Part shown: one piece after another, positions 9,443 to 17,830 of the stretch | Layout: each line of letters starts with the position of its first letter | How positions within the stretch are numbered: the stretch's first letter is position 1 | The notes under the pieces: model-generated | What the model was told of the DNA's origin: nothing | Database searches by the model: none | The model's input: only the letters and a program-made list of their open reading frames with translations | Source of the DNA: JBCBDX01 sp038529265 | GTDB lineage: Bacteria > Pseudomonadota > Alphaproteobacteria > Rhizobiales > Rhizobiaceae | NCBI GenBank assembly: GCA_038529265.1 | Contig: JBCBDX010000004.1 | Span: 1 to 64,000 of the forward strand | Reading direction: 5' to 3' | Length of the DNA stretch: 64,000 nucleotides | Position numbers and translations under genes: made by a program

Positions 9443-10987
9443 TCAGCGGGCGTAATGTGCTTTTGCATCATATAGTGTCTCGACAGTGATAGGATTAAAG
9501 CCGCGCTCAGCGGCAAAACTTTCTGTGTTCCTTCGTGCCTTGCCACGCACGAAGAAAGGAATTTTCTTCAGTTCTTTTTCGGCGTCTTGCGTCCAAGCGA
9601 GAATGTTTGAGTTAGCATCGTCGTCATGTTCCACCGGTGCATGGTTCTCGTTGGCATGAACGGCTGCCAAATGAGACGCCTGGGCATTATCGTTAAACTC
9701 GAAATCATCGCGGAACATCTGCAACAGATGTTCTTCCAGTCCCATCATCAGCGGATGCACCCAGCTATCAAAGATGACATTGGCACCTTCAAAGCCCATC
9801 TGAGGGGAGTAGCGCGCTGGAAAGTCCTGCACATGCACGGGCGAAGAAATAACGGCGCAGGGGATTCGCAAACGCTTGGCGACATGACGCTCCATTTGCG
9901 TACCCAAAACGAGCTCGGGCTGGGCAGCTATAATCGCGTCTTCAACTTCCAAATGATCGTCGGTGATCAGCGCTTCCACGCCATATGCTTCCGCAGCTAC
10001 ACGCACATCACGGGCAAACTCACGCACATAGGTGCCAAGACCGCAAACTTTGAAACCAAGCTCTTTTTCAGCGATCCGTGCAGCGGCAATGGCGTGCGTT
10101 GCATCTCCAAAAATGAAGACGCGCTTGCCGGTCAGATAGTTTGAGTCAATGGATCGCGAGTACCAGGACAACCGCTCGTCTTCAGATGCCAAAACCGGAC
10201 CAGGATCAACGCCTGCCAGTTCAGCCACGGCTCCGACAAACTCTCTTGTCGCACCGACACCAATCGGCTGGACATCGACAATGGGCTGCTTGTACGTGCG
10301 CTTTAGCCATTGAGCGGCTTGTCCGGCTATCTCCGGATAAAGGACAATATTGAAGTCAGCGTTTGGCAGCAGTGTTAAATCATGGGGTGTTGCATGCAGC
10401 GGCGCAACAACATTGACCGCCACACCAAGTGCTTCAACTAGGCGGACAACTTCGACAATATCATCACGATTGCGGAAACCGAGCGCGGTGGGCCCCAGTA
10501 TATTGCAGCTCTTCGGCGCGTCCTCAGCGCGTTCGACCGGCGTACGCCCTCCAGCAAAGCCGCGAACCAATTGGAAGAACGTTTCCGCAGCCCCCCAATT
10601 TTCCTTCTTCTGATAAGACGGCAATTCAAGCGGAACGACGGGAATATCGAGACCCAACGTTTTGGCGAGACCCGAAGGATCATCTTGCAGCAATTCAGCA
10701 GTACAAGAAGCGCCAACAATAATCGCCTTGGGGTCGAAGCGCTCAACGGCTTGATGACATGCAGCCTTGAATATCTCGGCAGTGTCGCCGCCCAAATCGC
10801 GCGCTTGAAAAGTGGTATAGGTGACGGGCGGACGCGATTTGCGTCGCTCTATCATGGTGAAGAGCAAATCTGCGTAGGTGTCGCCCTGTGGTGCATGCAA
10901 AACATAATGAAGATCGCGCATGGAAGCGGCGACCCGCATTGCGCCCACATGAGGTGGTCCTTCATATGTCCACATTGTCAGCTGCAT
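9443..10987 (-). CDS. bchB: BchB, protochlorophyllide reductase subunit B
   Basis: Subunit of the BchNB catalytic component of dark-operative protochlorophyllide reductase. 514 residues. Seen: APQGDTYADLLFTMIERR, where Asp36 is the unusual aspartate ligand of the NB 4Fe-4S cluster, then IVGASCTAELLQDDP, ILGPTALGFRNRDD, and a C-terminal segment (KIPFFVRGKARRNTESFA) typical of the family. The start ATG overlaps the bchN stop as ATGA. Order bchN-bchB-bchH-bchL is as in Rhodobacter and other purple bacteria. Confidence 0.98.
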   Translation of the reverse strand: MQLTMWTYEGPPHVGAMRVAASMRDLHYVLHAPQGDTYADLLFTMIERRKSRPPVTYTTFQARDLGGDTAEIFKAACHQAVERFDPKAIIVGASCTAELLQDDPSGLAKTLGLDIPVVPLELPSYQKKENWGAAETFFQLVRGFAGGRTPVERAEDAPKSCNILGPTALGFRNRDDIVEVVRLVEALGVAVNVVAPLHATPHDLTLLPNADFNIVLYPEIAGQAAQWLKRTYKQPIVDVQPIGVGATREFVGAVAELAGVDPGPVLASEDERLSWYSRSIDSNYLTGKRVFIFGDATHAIAAARIAEKELGFKVCGLGTYVREFARDVRVAAEAYGVEALITDDHLEVEDAIIAAQPELVLGTQMERHVAKRLRIPCAVISSPVHVQDFPARYSPQMGFEGANVIFDSWVHPLMMGLEEHLLQMFRDDFEFNDNAQASHLAAVHANENHAPVEHDDDANSNILAWTQDAEKELKKIPFFVRGKARRNTESFAAERGFNPITVETLYDAKAHYAR

Positions 10988-12303
10988 CAGGCCGCCTCCC
11001 CCGCAAGGGTGATGTCCAGGCGGCCACGGCGCATGAGCGGGCGCGCAAAGAGTTCAGCCAAATCGCCAGCCTGATCATAACCCTGGATCGGCGTGAAGGC
11101 GAACTCAATTGACCATTTGGTCGACCGCCCTTCAGCTTCAAAAGGATTACCCAAACCCATGCCACAAATGATTAGGTCGGGATCAGCGGCGCGGCATCGG
11201 TCAATTTGCTTTTCGACATCCTGACCTTCTGCAAGTGGCACATCAGCGGGCAATGCTGCGAGTTCCGGCGCTACAATTGCCTTATTGAGAAACGGGGTGC
11301 CAACCTCAACGATTTCGGCACCGGCTTCATTGGCCATGAAACGCGCAAGCGCAGGCTCCATTTGGCTATCAGGGAAAAAGAAGAGGCGCTTGCCGGCAAG
11401 CTTGGATCGATAGTTTTCAAGCGCGCGCCTTGCCCGGGCCTGTCCACTCGCTACCACCGCTTCAAATTTGGCACGATCCACGCCAAACGCCTCAGCTGCC
11501 GCCCATAGCCAGGCGGTTGTGCCTTGTTCACCGAGTGGCATCGGCGCAATCAAACGCCGGGCGCCCCGTTTTTCAAAGATATGTGCTGTCTCCGTCAAAT
11601 AAGGCTGGGCAAGTAGCAACATGGTTTTTGCCCCAATCGCCACTTGCTCCAGCCCCGAACGCGCTGGGAGGAAGGAAACGCGCTCGATGCCGAGATCAGT
11701 AAAAATTCGCTTGAATTGGTCTTCAACAACGTCAGCTAGGCACCCTACCACAACCAGATGCTCTGGAGCTTCGGCCGGCGCGCTTGGAAGGCCTTCGACA
11801 ATAGCCTTAAGGAAATTATCCTCGCCCTGCGTGAAAGTGGTCTCGATCCCGCTGCCGGAATAGGCAAGCACGCGTAGATCCGGCCCATGCAGTTTACCAA
11901 GCCTTTGAGCAGCTCGTGACAAATCAAGCTTGATGACTTCAGATGGACATGACCCAACCAGCACAAGCATCTTGATGTCCGGGCGACGGGCAACGAGACG
12001 CGCCACAACCTTGTCGAGCTCATCGTTCATATCCGCCATGCCGGAGAGATCACGATCATCAATGATGGCGGTGCCGAAGCGTGGTTCGGAAAAAATCATG
12101 ACACCTGCAGCAGATTGCATGAGATGCGCACAGGTGCGCGATCCGACAATCAAGAAGAACGCATCTTGCACTTTGCGGTGTAGCCAGATGATAGATGTTA
12201 ACCCGCAGAATACTTCGTGCTGACCACGCTCACGTATAGTGGAATCGCCATCTGTATTGGCAACCAGGGACTTTGCCACATGAGGTGGGACGTGCGTCGT
12301 CAT
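10987..12303 (-). CDS. bchN: BchN, protochlorophyllide reductase subunit N
   Basis: Partner of BchB in the NifDK-like catalytic heterotetramer. 438 residues from the ATG at 12303, which overlaps the bchF stop as ATGA; an upstream in-frame extension would cover bchF and has no homology character. Cluster ligands are visible as Cys in QHEVFCGLTS, GSRTCAHLMQ and LVGSCPSEVI, matching the three-Cys (N) plus one-Asp (B) arrangement. The N-terminus (MTTHVPPHVAKS) is somewhat longer than in some homologues. Confidence 0.97.
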   Translation of the reverse strand: MTTHVPPHVAKSLVANTDGDSTIRERGQHEVFCGLTSIIWLHRKVQDAFFLIVGSRTCAHLMQSAAGVMIFSEPRFGTAIIDDRDLSGMADMNDELDKVVARLVARRPDIKMLVLVGSCPSEVIKLDLSRAAQRLGKLHGPDLRVLAYSGSGIETTFTQGEDNFLKAIVEGLPSAPAEAPEHLVVVGCLADVVEDQFKRIFTDLGIERVSFLPARSGLEQVAIGAKTMLLLAQPYLTETAHIFEKRGARRLIAPMPLGEQGTTAWLWAAAEAFGVDRAKFEAVVASGQARARRALENYRSKLAGKRLFFFPDSQMEPALARFMANEAGAEIVEVGTPFLNKAIVAPELAALPADVPLAEGQDVEKQIDRCRAADPDLIICGMGLGNPFEAEGRSTKWSIEFAFTPIQGYDQAGDLAELFARPLMRRGRLDITLAGEAA

Positions 12304-12815
12304 GACAGAGCCCCAACCCTTGGCGGCACGCCAAAATTTTGTGCCTGCTTGCGGGCCATCCGCAACTTGATGATGAATTGCCCAGCATTGACGACATAGG
12401 CAGCGTATGCAGCCAAGGCGAGCCACATGAGTGCAATCGGCTCTAGGAAACCGCCAAACGTTGCGACCAGGTAAGCGGTGTGCAGCGCCAGCACCAGGAA
12501 GGAAAACACATCTTCCCAGAAGAAAGCATCGGCGAACAAATACTGGCCAAATACCACCTTCTCCCATACCGCGCCGGTGACCATGATAGTGTAAAGCAGC
12601 ATGGTTTTGAGAATGATGGAGAGATCGGCGACCAAAAGCCCCTCGCCGGTCGCCAAATAGCGAAGCACCAGACCGAGGCTGATCAGAAACACAATAAACT
12701 GCAGCGGCGCCAAAACGGCCTGCACGAATGTCCAGACCGTTTCGTCACGTCTTTTTTTCTGTTCCGGCGTGTATAGCGGTTGCGCCGCTATCCGGTTTGC
12801 CGTTCGGTCGGGCAT
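12300..12815 (-). CDS. bchF: BchF, 3-vinyl bacteriochlorophyllide hydratase
   Basis: Membrane enzyme that hydrates the 3-vinyl group on the path to bacteriochlorophyll a. 171 residues with an N-terminal charged segment (YTPEQKKRRDETVWTFVQ) and about four transmembrane helices; the family stretch VFGQYLFADAFFWEDVFSFLVLALH is present almost intact. First gene of the leftward superoperon; GGGAGG lies 11 bases upstream of its ATG. A PpsR-type operator and sigma-70-like promoter lie just upstream, so repression by PpsR under oxygen or light is expected. Confidence 0.95.
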   Translation of the reverse strand: MPDRTANRIAAQPLYTPEQKKRRDETVWTFVQAVLAPLQFIVFLISLGLVLRYLATGEGLLVADLSIILKTMLLYTIMVTGAVWEKVVFGQYLFADAFFWEDVFSFLVLALHTAYLVATFGGFLEPIALMWLALAAYAAYVVNAGQFIIKLRMARKQAQNFGVPPRVGALS

Positions 12816-12846
12816 TGACCCAGCAGCCTCCCTCTAGTGTGCACAA

Positions 12847-12886
12847 AGATTAGCCGCTAAACACAAAGTGTCAACTTTAATTGACG
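12847..12886 (-). promoter_or_regulatory. bchF promoter with overlapping PpsR-type operator
   Basis: On the minus strand TTGACA (12874-12869) and TAATCT (12852-12847) are 16 bases apart, a good sigma-70-like pair placing transcription start near 12840, some 25 bases before the bchF ATG. The -35 box is one half of TGT-N12-ACG at 12869-12886 (TGTCAACTTTAATTGACG), one base from the TGT-N12-ACA consensus bound by PpsR/CrtJ. The same hexamers occur before bchG. The operator assignment follows from known PpsR specificity; binding here is inferred. Confidence 0.75.
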
Positions 12887-12943
12887 TTTATTTTTGTTTA
12901 CATTCCACAGAGTGTCAGCCATTCTCGCAGTGTTGGGCGTACT

Positions 12944-12956
12944 GTCACCTTGTGAC
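12944..12956. promoter_or_regulatory. Short perfect palindrome in the bchF-aerR divergent region
   Basis: GTCAC-CTT-GTGAC is a perfect inverted repeat with a 3-base centre. It lies between the bchF promoter and aerR, about 104 bases before the aerR start. It does not fit the PpsR (TGT-N12-ACA) or FnrL (TTGAT-N4-ATCAA) patterns. It may be an operator for a further regulator of either operon, or chance; the short length keeps this open. Confidence 0.3.
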
Positions 12957-13059
12957 GGGCGCCCTGCAAACGTCGCGCCCGGCCTGAAGTGTCAATCAGC
13001 ACTGCCGCAGCAGGCCTTAAAAGTGGCAATGAGGAGCAACACCATCGCGGAAACGCTGC

Positions 13060-14025
13060 ATGGAACGTGACGAAAAAATCATTGATTTGGCTGACCCCGA
13101 CAAGAGCACTTTTGATCGGGCCGAAAGCCTTGCCGTGCTTGACAACCGAACAAGTGACCACCAAAACCGTAAGGGAAAAGAGGGGATTAGCGCGTATCTT
13201 GCAGCGCTGTTACGCACACACGTCCTCAGTGAAGCGATAAAGCGGTTGGAAAAACGCAACGTTACAGAGCAGGTTCTAGACCGAAGAGTGGAAAACTTTT
13301 CACGCTTGGTAGCTGCCTATGCGCTCAATTCCGACCTGACCCAATTCGAAGATGAAGATGATGGCGCGCCGCGCACCGAAGTTGATCTGATCAAACAATT
13401 GCTCAGTCTAACCGGTGATTTGCGCGGCGGCTTCAAAGTTCTGGAGCGCGGCGCTCAAATTCTCGGCGAAGCGTGGGAATCAGACGCGCATAACTTCCTC
13501 GAAGTGACATTTGCGATGACCAGATTGCAGCTTTTGATGCGAAAACTGGTCGAACGCGGGCCACAAGGCGGCCATCACAGCTCGATCGGCAAAGCGCTTG
13601 TCGCGGTTCCGACCGGAGAAACCCACACATTTGGGCAGTGTATGCTAGAGGAAATCTTGCGCGCTCATGGGTGGCAAACACGGCTGTTCAATCCGCAAGA
13701 AACGTCCAGTCTCGCTCAGCACATCAAGCGCGAAGGCGCACATCTGGTTTGTTTTTCCTGGATTTCTTCGAATTTGCAGTCGTCTGTTGAAGAAGAATTG
13801 GACGCTGTGCGCTCTATGCCAATCCTGACCCGCCCCATAATAATTGCAGGCGGCCAAGCGGCTTTGGAAAAAGACAAGTGGATCGTCAGCCACGGCGTTG
13901 ACCAAATCTGTGACAGTGCGTATGCCGCTACAGAAATCGCATCCAAAATTACTGAAGCTATTGAAAAGAGTGCACAAAAGTCGGGCAGACACGAGGCTTT
14001 TGAAAGCGCTGGTGGGCAGGGGTAA
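13060..14025 (+). CDS. aerR: AerR/PpaA, cobalamin-binding photosynthesis regulator
   Basis: Regulator of the AerR/PpaA family, which binds cobalamin and acts as an antirepressor of PpsR/CrtJ. 321 residues: an N-terminal helical part (about 1-110), a helical cap, and a C-terminal B12-binding Rossmann domain from about 175 (IGKALVAVPTGETHTFG), where His189 in ExHxxG takes the place of the DxHxxG ligand, ending with the IIAGGQAALEKD loop. Its stop codon touches the ppsR ATG, so the two are cotranscribed and probably translationally coupled. Divergent from bchF. Family placement is good; antirepressor function is from homologues. Confidence 0.9.
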   Translation: MERDEKIIDLADPDKSTFDRAESLAVLDNRTSDHQNRKGKEGISAYLAALLRTHVLSEAIKRLEKRNVTEQVLDRRVENFSRLVAAYALNSDLTQFEDEDDGAPRTEVDLIKQLLSLTGDLRGGFKVLERGAQILGEAWESDAHNFLEVTFAMTRLQLLMRKLVERGPQGGHHSSIGKALVAVPTGETHTFGQCMLEEILRAHGWQTRLFNPQETSSLAQHIKREGAHLVCFSWISSNLQSSVEEELDAVRSMPILTRPIIIAGGQAALEKDKWIVSHGVDQICDSAYAATEIASKITEAIEKSAQKSGRHEAFESAGGQG

Positions 14026-15444
14026 ATGGAACAGAAGATAGTTCGCCCACTGCACAAGCCGTTTTCTGAAACGAACAGTGTGTTCGCTAACCTCGGTTCT
14101 AAATCAATCAACGCGCTCGCGGCCATCGGCGCCGACATAACTCTCATTTTGACGGCTCAAGGCGACATCGTCGACGTCGCTTTTGCCGATGAAACGCTTG
14201 ATCGATACAACCTCAATGATTGGATCGGCCGCAAGTTCTCAGCCATTGTAACGCCTGAATGCCATGACAAAATCGAGGCGCTGCTGGATGAAAATGCGCA
14301 AAACGGCACGACACGAAAAAGACAGGTAAACCACGCCGCCCCTGATATGCCGGATCTACCGGTAGAATATTCGCTTTTGAGCGTGGAAGGCGTACCCTAC
14401 AAAATCGCTGTCGGTGATGATCTGCGCCGACTGTCCCAACTTCAGCAACAACTCGTGAAAGTGCAAGTCGAGCTGGAGGCTGAGTATCGGCGGATCAGGG
14501 AGGCAGAGGGCCGCTACCGCACGATATTCCACAAGTCCGAACTGCCTATCGTGATTGTCGATGGAGAAACCAGTGCGGTGGTCGATCTAAACCTTGCGGC
14601 GAGCAATTTCATGCGGCTGGCTGCAGCAAAGGTCATCAGCAAGAACGTTCAAAACTCGATACACCGTGACTCGCGCACCCACCTTGCCGAAGCAATCAAT
14701 GCGGCGCGCCATGGTGGCAGCAGGCAGCATGCCAACATACAACTCAGCGACGGTTTGGCGGTCGAGGCAACAATAGAACCCTATCGGGAAAATGGTCGAA
14801 GTAATGTGATGATTACGCTGCAATCATCGGGAGCAAGCGCCGATCATAGCCTTCAGGCAGTAGATAGCATTGCTTTGGATAGTTTCCCGGAAGCGCTCGT
14901 CATTATCAATAAAGATGGTGCGATTCTAAATCCCAATGAGCGGTTCCTTGACCTCATTCACATGATGAACAGATCGCTGATCATTGACCGCAACCTCAAC
15001 ACGTGGCTGGGCGCTTCATCTGTGGATCTGCAAGTCCTGCTCTCGCGCGTTAGAGACGAAGGCCAAGTTCGGCAGTTTTCAACTGTCATCCGCGATGAAA
15101 TCGGCACGTCAATGCCCGTCTTTGTATCCGCTGCACGCTATGAAGGTGACGACAAGATCGGCGTTGTTATCACTGAAAACCAACGGCGCGAGGCACAATT
15201 CTCCGTTCCAACGCCATCGGCAGACAATGGCAGTTCTGATTTCTCACAACTTGTCGGGCGCGTACCGCTTAAAGAACTGATCCGAGAAGCAGCTGACGTC
15301 ATAGAGAAAATGTGCATTGAAGCGGCACTTCGCCAAACCGACAATAACAGAGCGTCGGCAGCTGATATGCTCGGGCTTTCCCGCCAAAGCCTCTACATCA
15401 AACTCAAACGGCATAATCTGGAAGATTTTGACGTCGAAAGCTGA
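14026..15444 (+). CDS. ppsR: PpsR/CrtJ, redox-responsive transcriptional repressor
   Basis: Repressor of bch, crt and puc genes that binds TGT-N12-ACA. 472 residues: N-terminal PAS-like domain (about 25-130), coiled-coil linker (LQQQLVKVQVELEAEYRRIREAE, about 140-165), two PAS domains (about 165-265 and 285-395), and a C-terminal Fis-type helix-turn-helix with NNRASAADMLGLSRQSLYIKLKR. Only two Cys are present: Cys79 in the N-terminal domain and Cys430 before the helix-turn-helix, the latter matching the conserved redox Cys (424 in Rhodobacter sphaeroides). The second redox Cys (251 there) has no counterpart. The stop codon lies in the palindromic operator before bchG. Confidence 0.95.
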   Translation: MEQKIVRPLHKPFSETNSVFANLGSKSINALAAIGADITLILTAQGDIVDVAFADETLDRYNLNDWIGRKFSAIVTPECHDKIEALLDENAQNGTTRKRQVNHAAPDMPDLPVEYSLLSVEGVPYKIAVGDDLRRLSQLQQQLVKVQVELEAEYRRIREAEGRYRTIFHKSELPIVIVDGETSAVVDLNLAASNFMRLAAAKVISKNVQNSIHRDSRTHLAEAINAARHGGSRQHANIQLSDGLAVEATIEPYRENGRSNVMITLQSSGASADHSLQAVDSIALDSFPEALVIINKDGAILNPNERFLDLIHMMNRSLIIDRNLNTWLGASSVDLQVLLSRVRDEGQVRQFSTVIRDEIGTSMPVFVSAARYEGDDKIGVVITENQRREAQFSVPTPSADNGSSDFSQLVGRVPLKELIREAADVIEKMCIEAALRQTDNNRASAADMLGLSRQSLYIKLKRHNLEDFDVES

Positions 15445-15485
15445 CAATGTACACTGTCAATTATAATTGACAGTGTACATTGTCA
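15442..15485. promoter_or_regulatory. Perfect 44-bp palindrome centred on a PpsR operator
   Basis: Bases 15442-15463 and 15464-15485 are exact reverse complements with no spacer. The centre, 15455-15472, is TGTCAATTATAATTGACA, a perfect TGT-N12-ACA site for PpsR. The outer arms repeat TGACAATGTACACTGTCA, itself nearly palindromic, so two further operator-like units flank the core. The palindrome begins on the ppsR stop codon and covers the bchG -35 box. It could be a strong PpsR operator, fold as an RNA hairpin at the end of ppsR mRNA, or both. Confidence 0.85.
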
Positions 15486-15495
15486 CATTTAATCT
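15467..15495 (+). promoter_or_regulatory. bchG promoter
   Basis: TTGACA (15467-15472) and TAATCT (15490-15495) with a 17-base spacer. The hexamers are the same as those before bchF. The -35 box is the right half of the PpsR operator, so the repressor would block RNA polymerase directly. Seven bases past the -10 box lies 15502, the A of the bchG ATG, and no Shine-Dalgarno sequence precedes that ATG, so a leaderless bchG transcript is predicted. Confidence 0.65.
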
Positions 15496-15501
15496 TCGGC
15501 T

Positions 15502-16428
15502 ATGGCTGATGGCTCCACAAGCACACAATCACTGATACCCACACGCGCCGCGATCCTGCCGACGCCAGGCGCTGTTCTGGAGCTCTACAAACCCATCACT
15601 TGGTTCCCGCCAATGTGGGCGTATGCATGCGGTACGGTTTCGGTCGGTGCCAGCTTTGCAGATCGGTGGCCCTATATTTTGGGCGGTATCTTGCTTGCAG
15701 GACCCATGGTTTGCGGCACCAGCCAGGCGATTAACGATTGGTTCGACCGGCATGTCGATGCGATCAACGAACCAGATCGGGTTATCCCTTCTGGACGCAT
15801 GCCCGGTAGATCAGCACTAATTATTGCGATCATAGGGACAATCATTTCGTTCGCATTCGCAACACTTCTAGGCTTCTGGGTGGCCATTGCTGCCGCCATC
15901 GGCCTTGCTGCGGCTTGGGCCTACAGCGCCCCGCCCTTACGACTGAAGCAAAATGGCTGGTACGGTAATGGCGCGGTGGGCATTTCATATGAGACCCTGC
16001 CCTGGATTACCGCAGCGGCGGCAGCGCTCGGCGCTTTGCCTTCAGCCAACGTCCTCATCATCGCTCTGCTTTACGGCATCGGCGCGCATGGAATTCTGAC
16101 CATCAACGACTTCAAAGCGATGGAAGGCGACAGCAAGATGGGCGTCGCCACCCTTCCCGTTCAATTGGGCGCGAGCCGAGCAGCTTTCGTTTGCGCAACT
16201 GTGATGATTGTGCCGCAAATCTTGGTTGTAGCGCTTTTGATATCAGCACAAGCGCCCTGGCATGCTGCAGCGGTCACGACGCTGATCGCTGCGCAGTTGG
16301 TCGCTGCAAAGCGCTTTTTAAGCAACCCTGAAAAATTTGCGATTTGGTACAGCGCAGTCGGTGTTGGGCTTTACGTGCTGGGTATGATGGTCACAGCATT
16401 CGCCCTTCGTCCGACGGCGCTCATTTAG
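15502..16428 (+). CDS. bchG: BchG, bacteriochlorophyll synthase
   Basis: UbiA-family prenyltransferase that attaches geranylgeranyl or phytyl diphosphate to bacteriochlorophyllide a. 308 residues with about eight to nine transmembrane helices. Seen: LELYKPITWFPPMWAYACGTVS, the first Asp-rich motif NDWFDRHVDAINEPDRVIPSGRMP, and the second NDFKAMEGDSKMG. No ribosome site is visible before the ATG. First of three genes (bchG, bch2, bchP) that esterify the pigment and reduce its tail; expression is probably controlled by the PpsR palindrome. Confidence 0.97.
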   Translation: MADGSTSTQSLIPTRAAILPTPGAVLELYKPITWFPPMWAYACGTVSVGASFADRWPYILGGILLAGPMVCGTSQAINDWFDRHVDAINEPDRVIPSGRMPGRSALIIAIIGTIISFAFATLLGFWVAIAAAIGLAAAWAYSAPPLRLKQNGWYGNGAVGISYETLPWITAAAAALGALPSANVLIIALLYGIGAHGILTINDFKAMEGDSKMGVATLPVQLGASRAAFVCATVMIVPQILVVALLISAQAPWHAAAVTTLIAAQLVAAKRFLSNPEKFAIWYSAVGVGLYVLGMMVTAFALRPTALI

Positions 16429-16444
16429 CCGAGCGGGGCACAGC

Positions 16445-17827
16445 ATGTTCAAGTCAAGCATACCAACCCAACGACCCGTTCAACGATACGGCTTGTCATG
16501 GTTTGGCATTATCCGCTTGGGCCTGGTGCAAGCATCACTTGGTGCAATTGTTGTTCTGACAACATCGATCATGAACCGTATTCTCGTCGTTGAAATTGGT
16601 TTGGCCGCCATGATCCCGGGCATTTTGGTCGGCCTCCACTACGCCGTCCAGATCGGACGGCCGCTCTGGGGTCACGCCGCTGATGTTGGCGGCAACCGAA
16701 CGCGATGGATCATTGGTGGCTTTGCTTTGCTAGCGTTGGCGGGCACGCTGGCAGCAACAGCGCCCATACTGTTTGAGTGGAGTTTCTGGGCAGGTATGCT
16801 CGTCGGTATCGCAGCTTACACGCTCATAGGTTTTGGCATCGGCGCATGTGGCACATCACTTCTTGCTTTGCTTGCAAGCCGAACGGCACCAGATCGAAGA
16901 GCTGCGGCAGCCACAACAGTCTGGATAATGATGATCGTCGGCATCATCTTCACGTCTATCGCTGCAAGTATCGTTCTCGATCCGTATTCACACACCAAGC
17001 TTCTGTCTTTGACGGCTATAGCGGCTAGTATCGCTCTTGCCTTGGTGACAGTTAGCATCTCTGGCGTTGAACGGCGCTTTGCGCCCATGCGCGAACGGCC
17101 AGCATCGGAGACGATTAACTTCCGTGAAGCGTTTAGCGATGCTTGGCGTGACCCGCATGCGCGCCTGTTCACGATCTTTGTTTTCGTCTCAATGCTCTCC
17201 TACGCGACGCAGGATTTGATCTTGGAGCCGTTCGGCGGTCTGCTTTTTGATATGACGCCTGGGGAAACAACGGCGCTCAATGGTCAGCAGCACAGCGGTG
17301 TTTTGGTAGGCATGCTGCTCGTTGGCATCGCCGGAAGCGTATTCAAACGTTGGAAGTCCAACCTTTTGAAAGGCTTCACTGTTGTTGGTTGTGTCGGCTC
17401 GGGCCTTGCATTGGCAGCTTTGGCTTTCGCCAGCAGTACGGCGCCTCAATGGCCGCTAGAGCTCAATGTCATGCTGCTTGGCTTCATGAACGGCATGTTT
17501 GCAGTCGCCGCCATCGGGACAATGATGACACTGGCTTCCAATGGCGACAAATCACGCGAAGGCATACGCATGGGGCTTTGGGGGGCGGCACAAGCCATTG
17601 CATTTGGACTTGGTGGCTTTGCGGGCACCGTGATCCTCGACGCGGTTCGTTGGATGACCGACAATATCGCGCTTTCATTCACAGTCGTGTTTAGCGTCGA
17701 AGCGCTGTTGTTCCTTGCATCAGCCATCATTGCCTTGCGGATCAACTACAGCGGCACGCGCGCGAACGAACGCGAAAGACCGACAGTACGTCAAACCGAA
17801 CCATTTCACGCTCAACCGGCGGAGTAA
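16445..17827 (+). CDS. PucC/BCD-family membrane protein (bch2, ORF428-like)
   Basis: Twelve-helix MFS-like protein of the bacteriochlorophyll delivery (PucC/LhaA) family, 460 residues, between bchG and bchP as in Rhodobacter (there called bch2 or orf428). Seen: FGIIRLGLVQASLGAIVVLTTSIMNRILVVEIG, GGNRTRWIIGG, and the family segment MLSYATQDLILEPFGGLLFDMTPGETT. A role in handling pigment between synthase and reductase or apoproteins is inferred from the family and the neighbours. It is 16 bases from bchG and 3 bases from bchP. Confidence 0.9.
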   Translation: MFKSSIPTQRPVQRYGLSWFGIIRLGLVQASLGAIVVLTTSIMNRILVVEIGLAAMIPGILVGLHYAVQIGRPLWGHAADVGGNRTRWIIGGFALLALAGTLAATAPILFEWSFWAGMLVGIAAYTLIGFGIGACGTSLLALLASRTAPDRRAAAATTVWIMMIVGIIFTSIAASIVLDPYSHTKLLSLTAIAASIALALVTVSISGVERRFAPMRERPASETINFREAFSDAWRDPHARLFTIFVFVSMLSYATQDLILEPFGGLLFDMTPGETTALNGQQHSGVLVGMLLVGIAGSVFKRWKSNLLKGFTVVGCVGSGLALAALAFASSTAPQWPLELNVMLLGFMNGMFAVAAIGTMMTLASNGDKSREGIRMGLWGAAQAIAFGLGGFAGTVILDAVRWMTDNIALSFTVVFSVEALLFLASAIIALRINYSGTRANERERPTVRQTEPFHAQPAE

Positions 17828-17830
17828 GCC

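Noticed and set aside
12304..12567. Upstream extension of bchN
   Set aside because: It would overlap bchF over 260 bases; the ATG at 12303 with a 4-base overlap is the natural start, and the extension is Cys/Arg-rich shadow sequence.
12895..12909. Second PpsR site before aerR (TGT...ACA)
   Set aside because: The spacing is nine bases, not the twelve needed.
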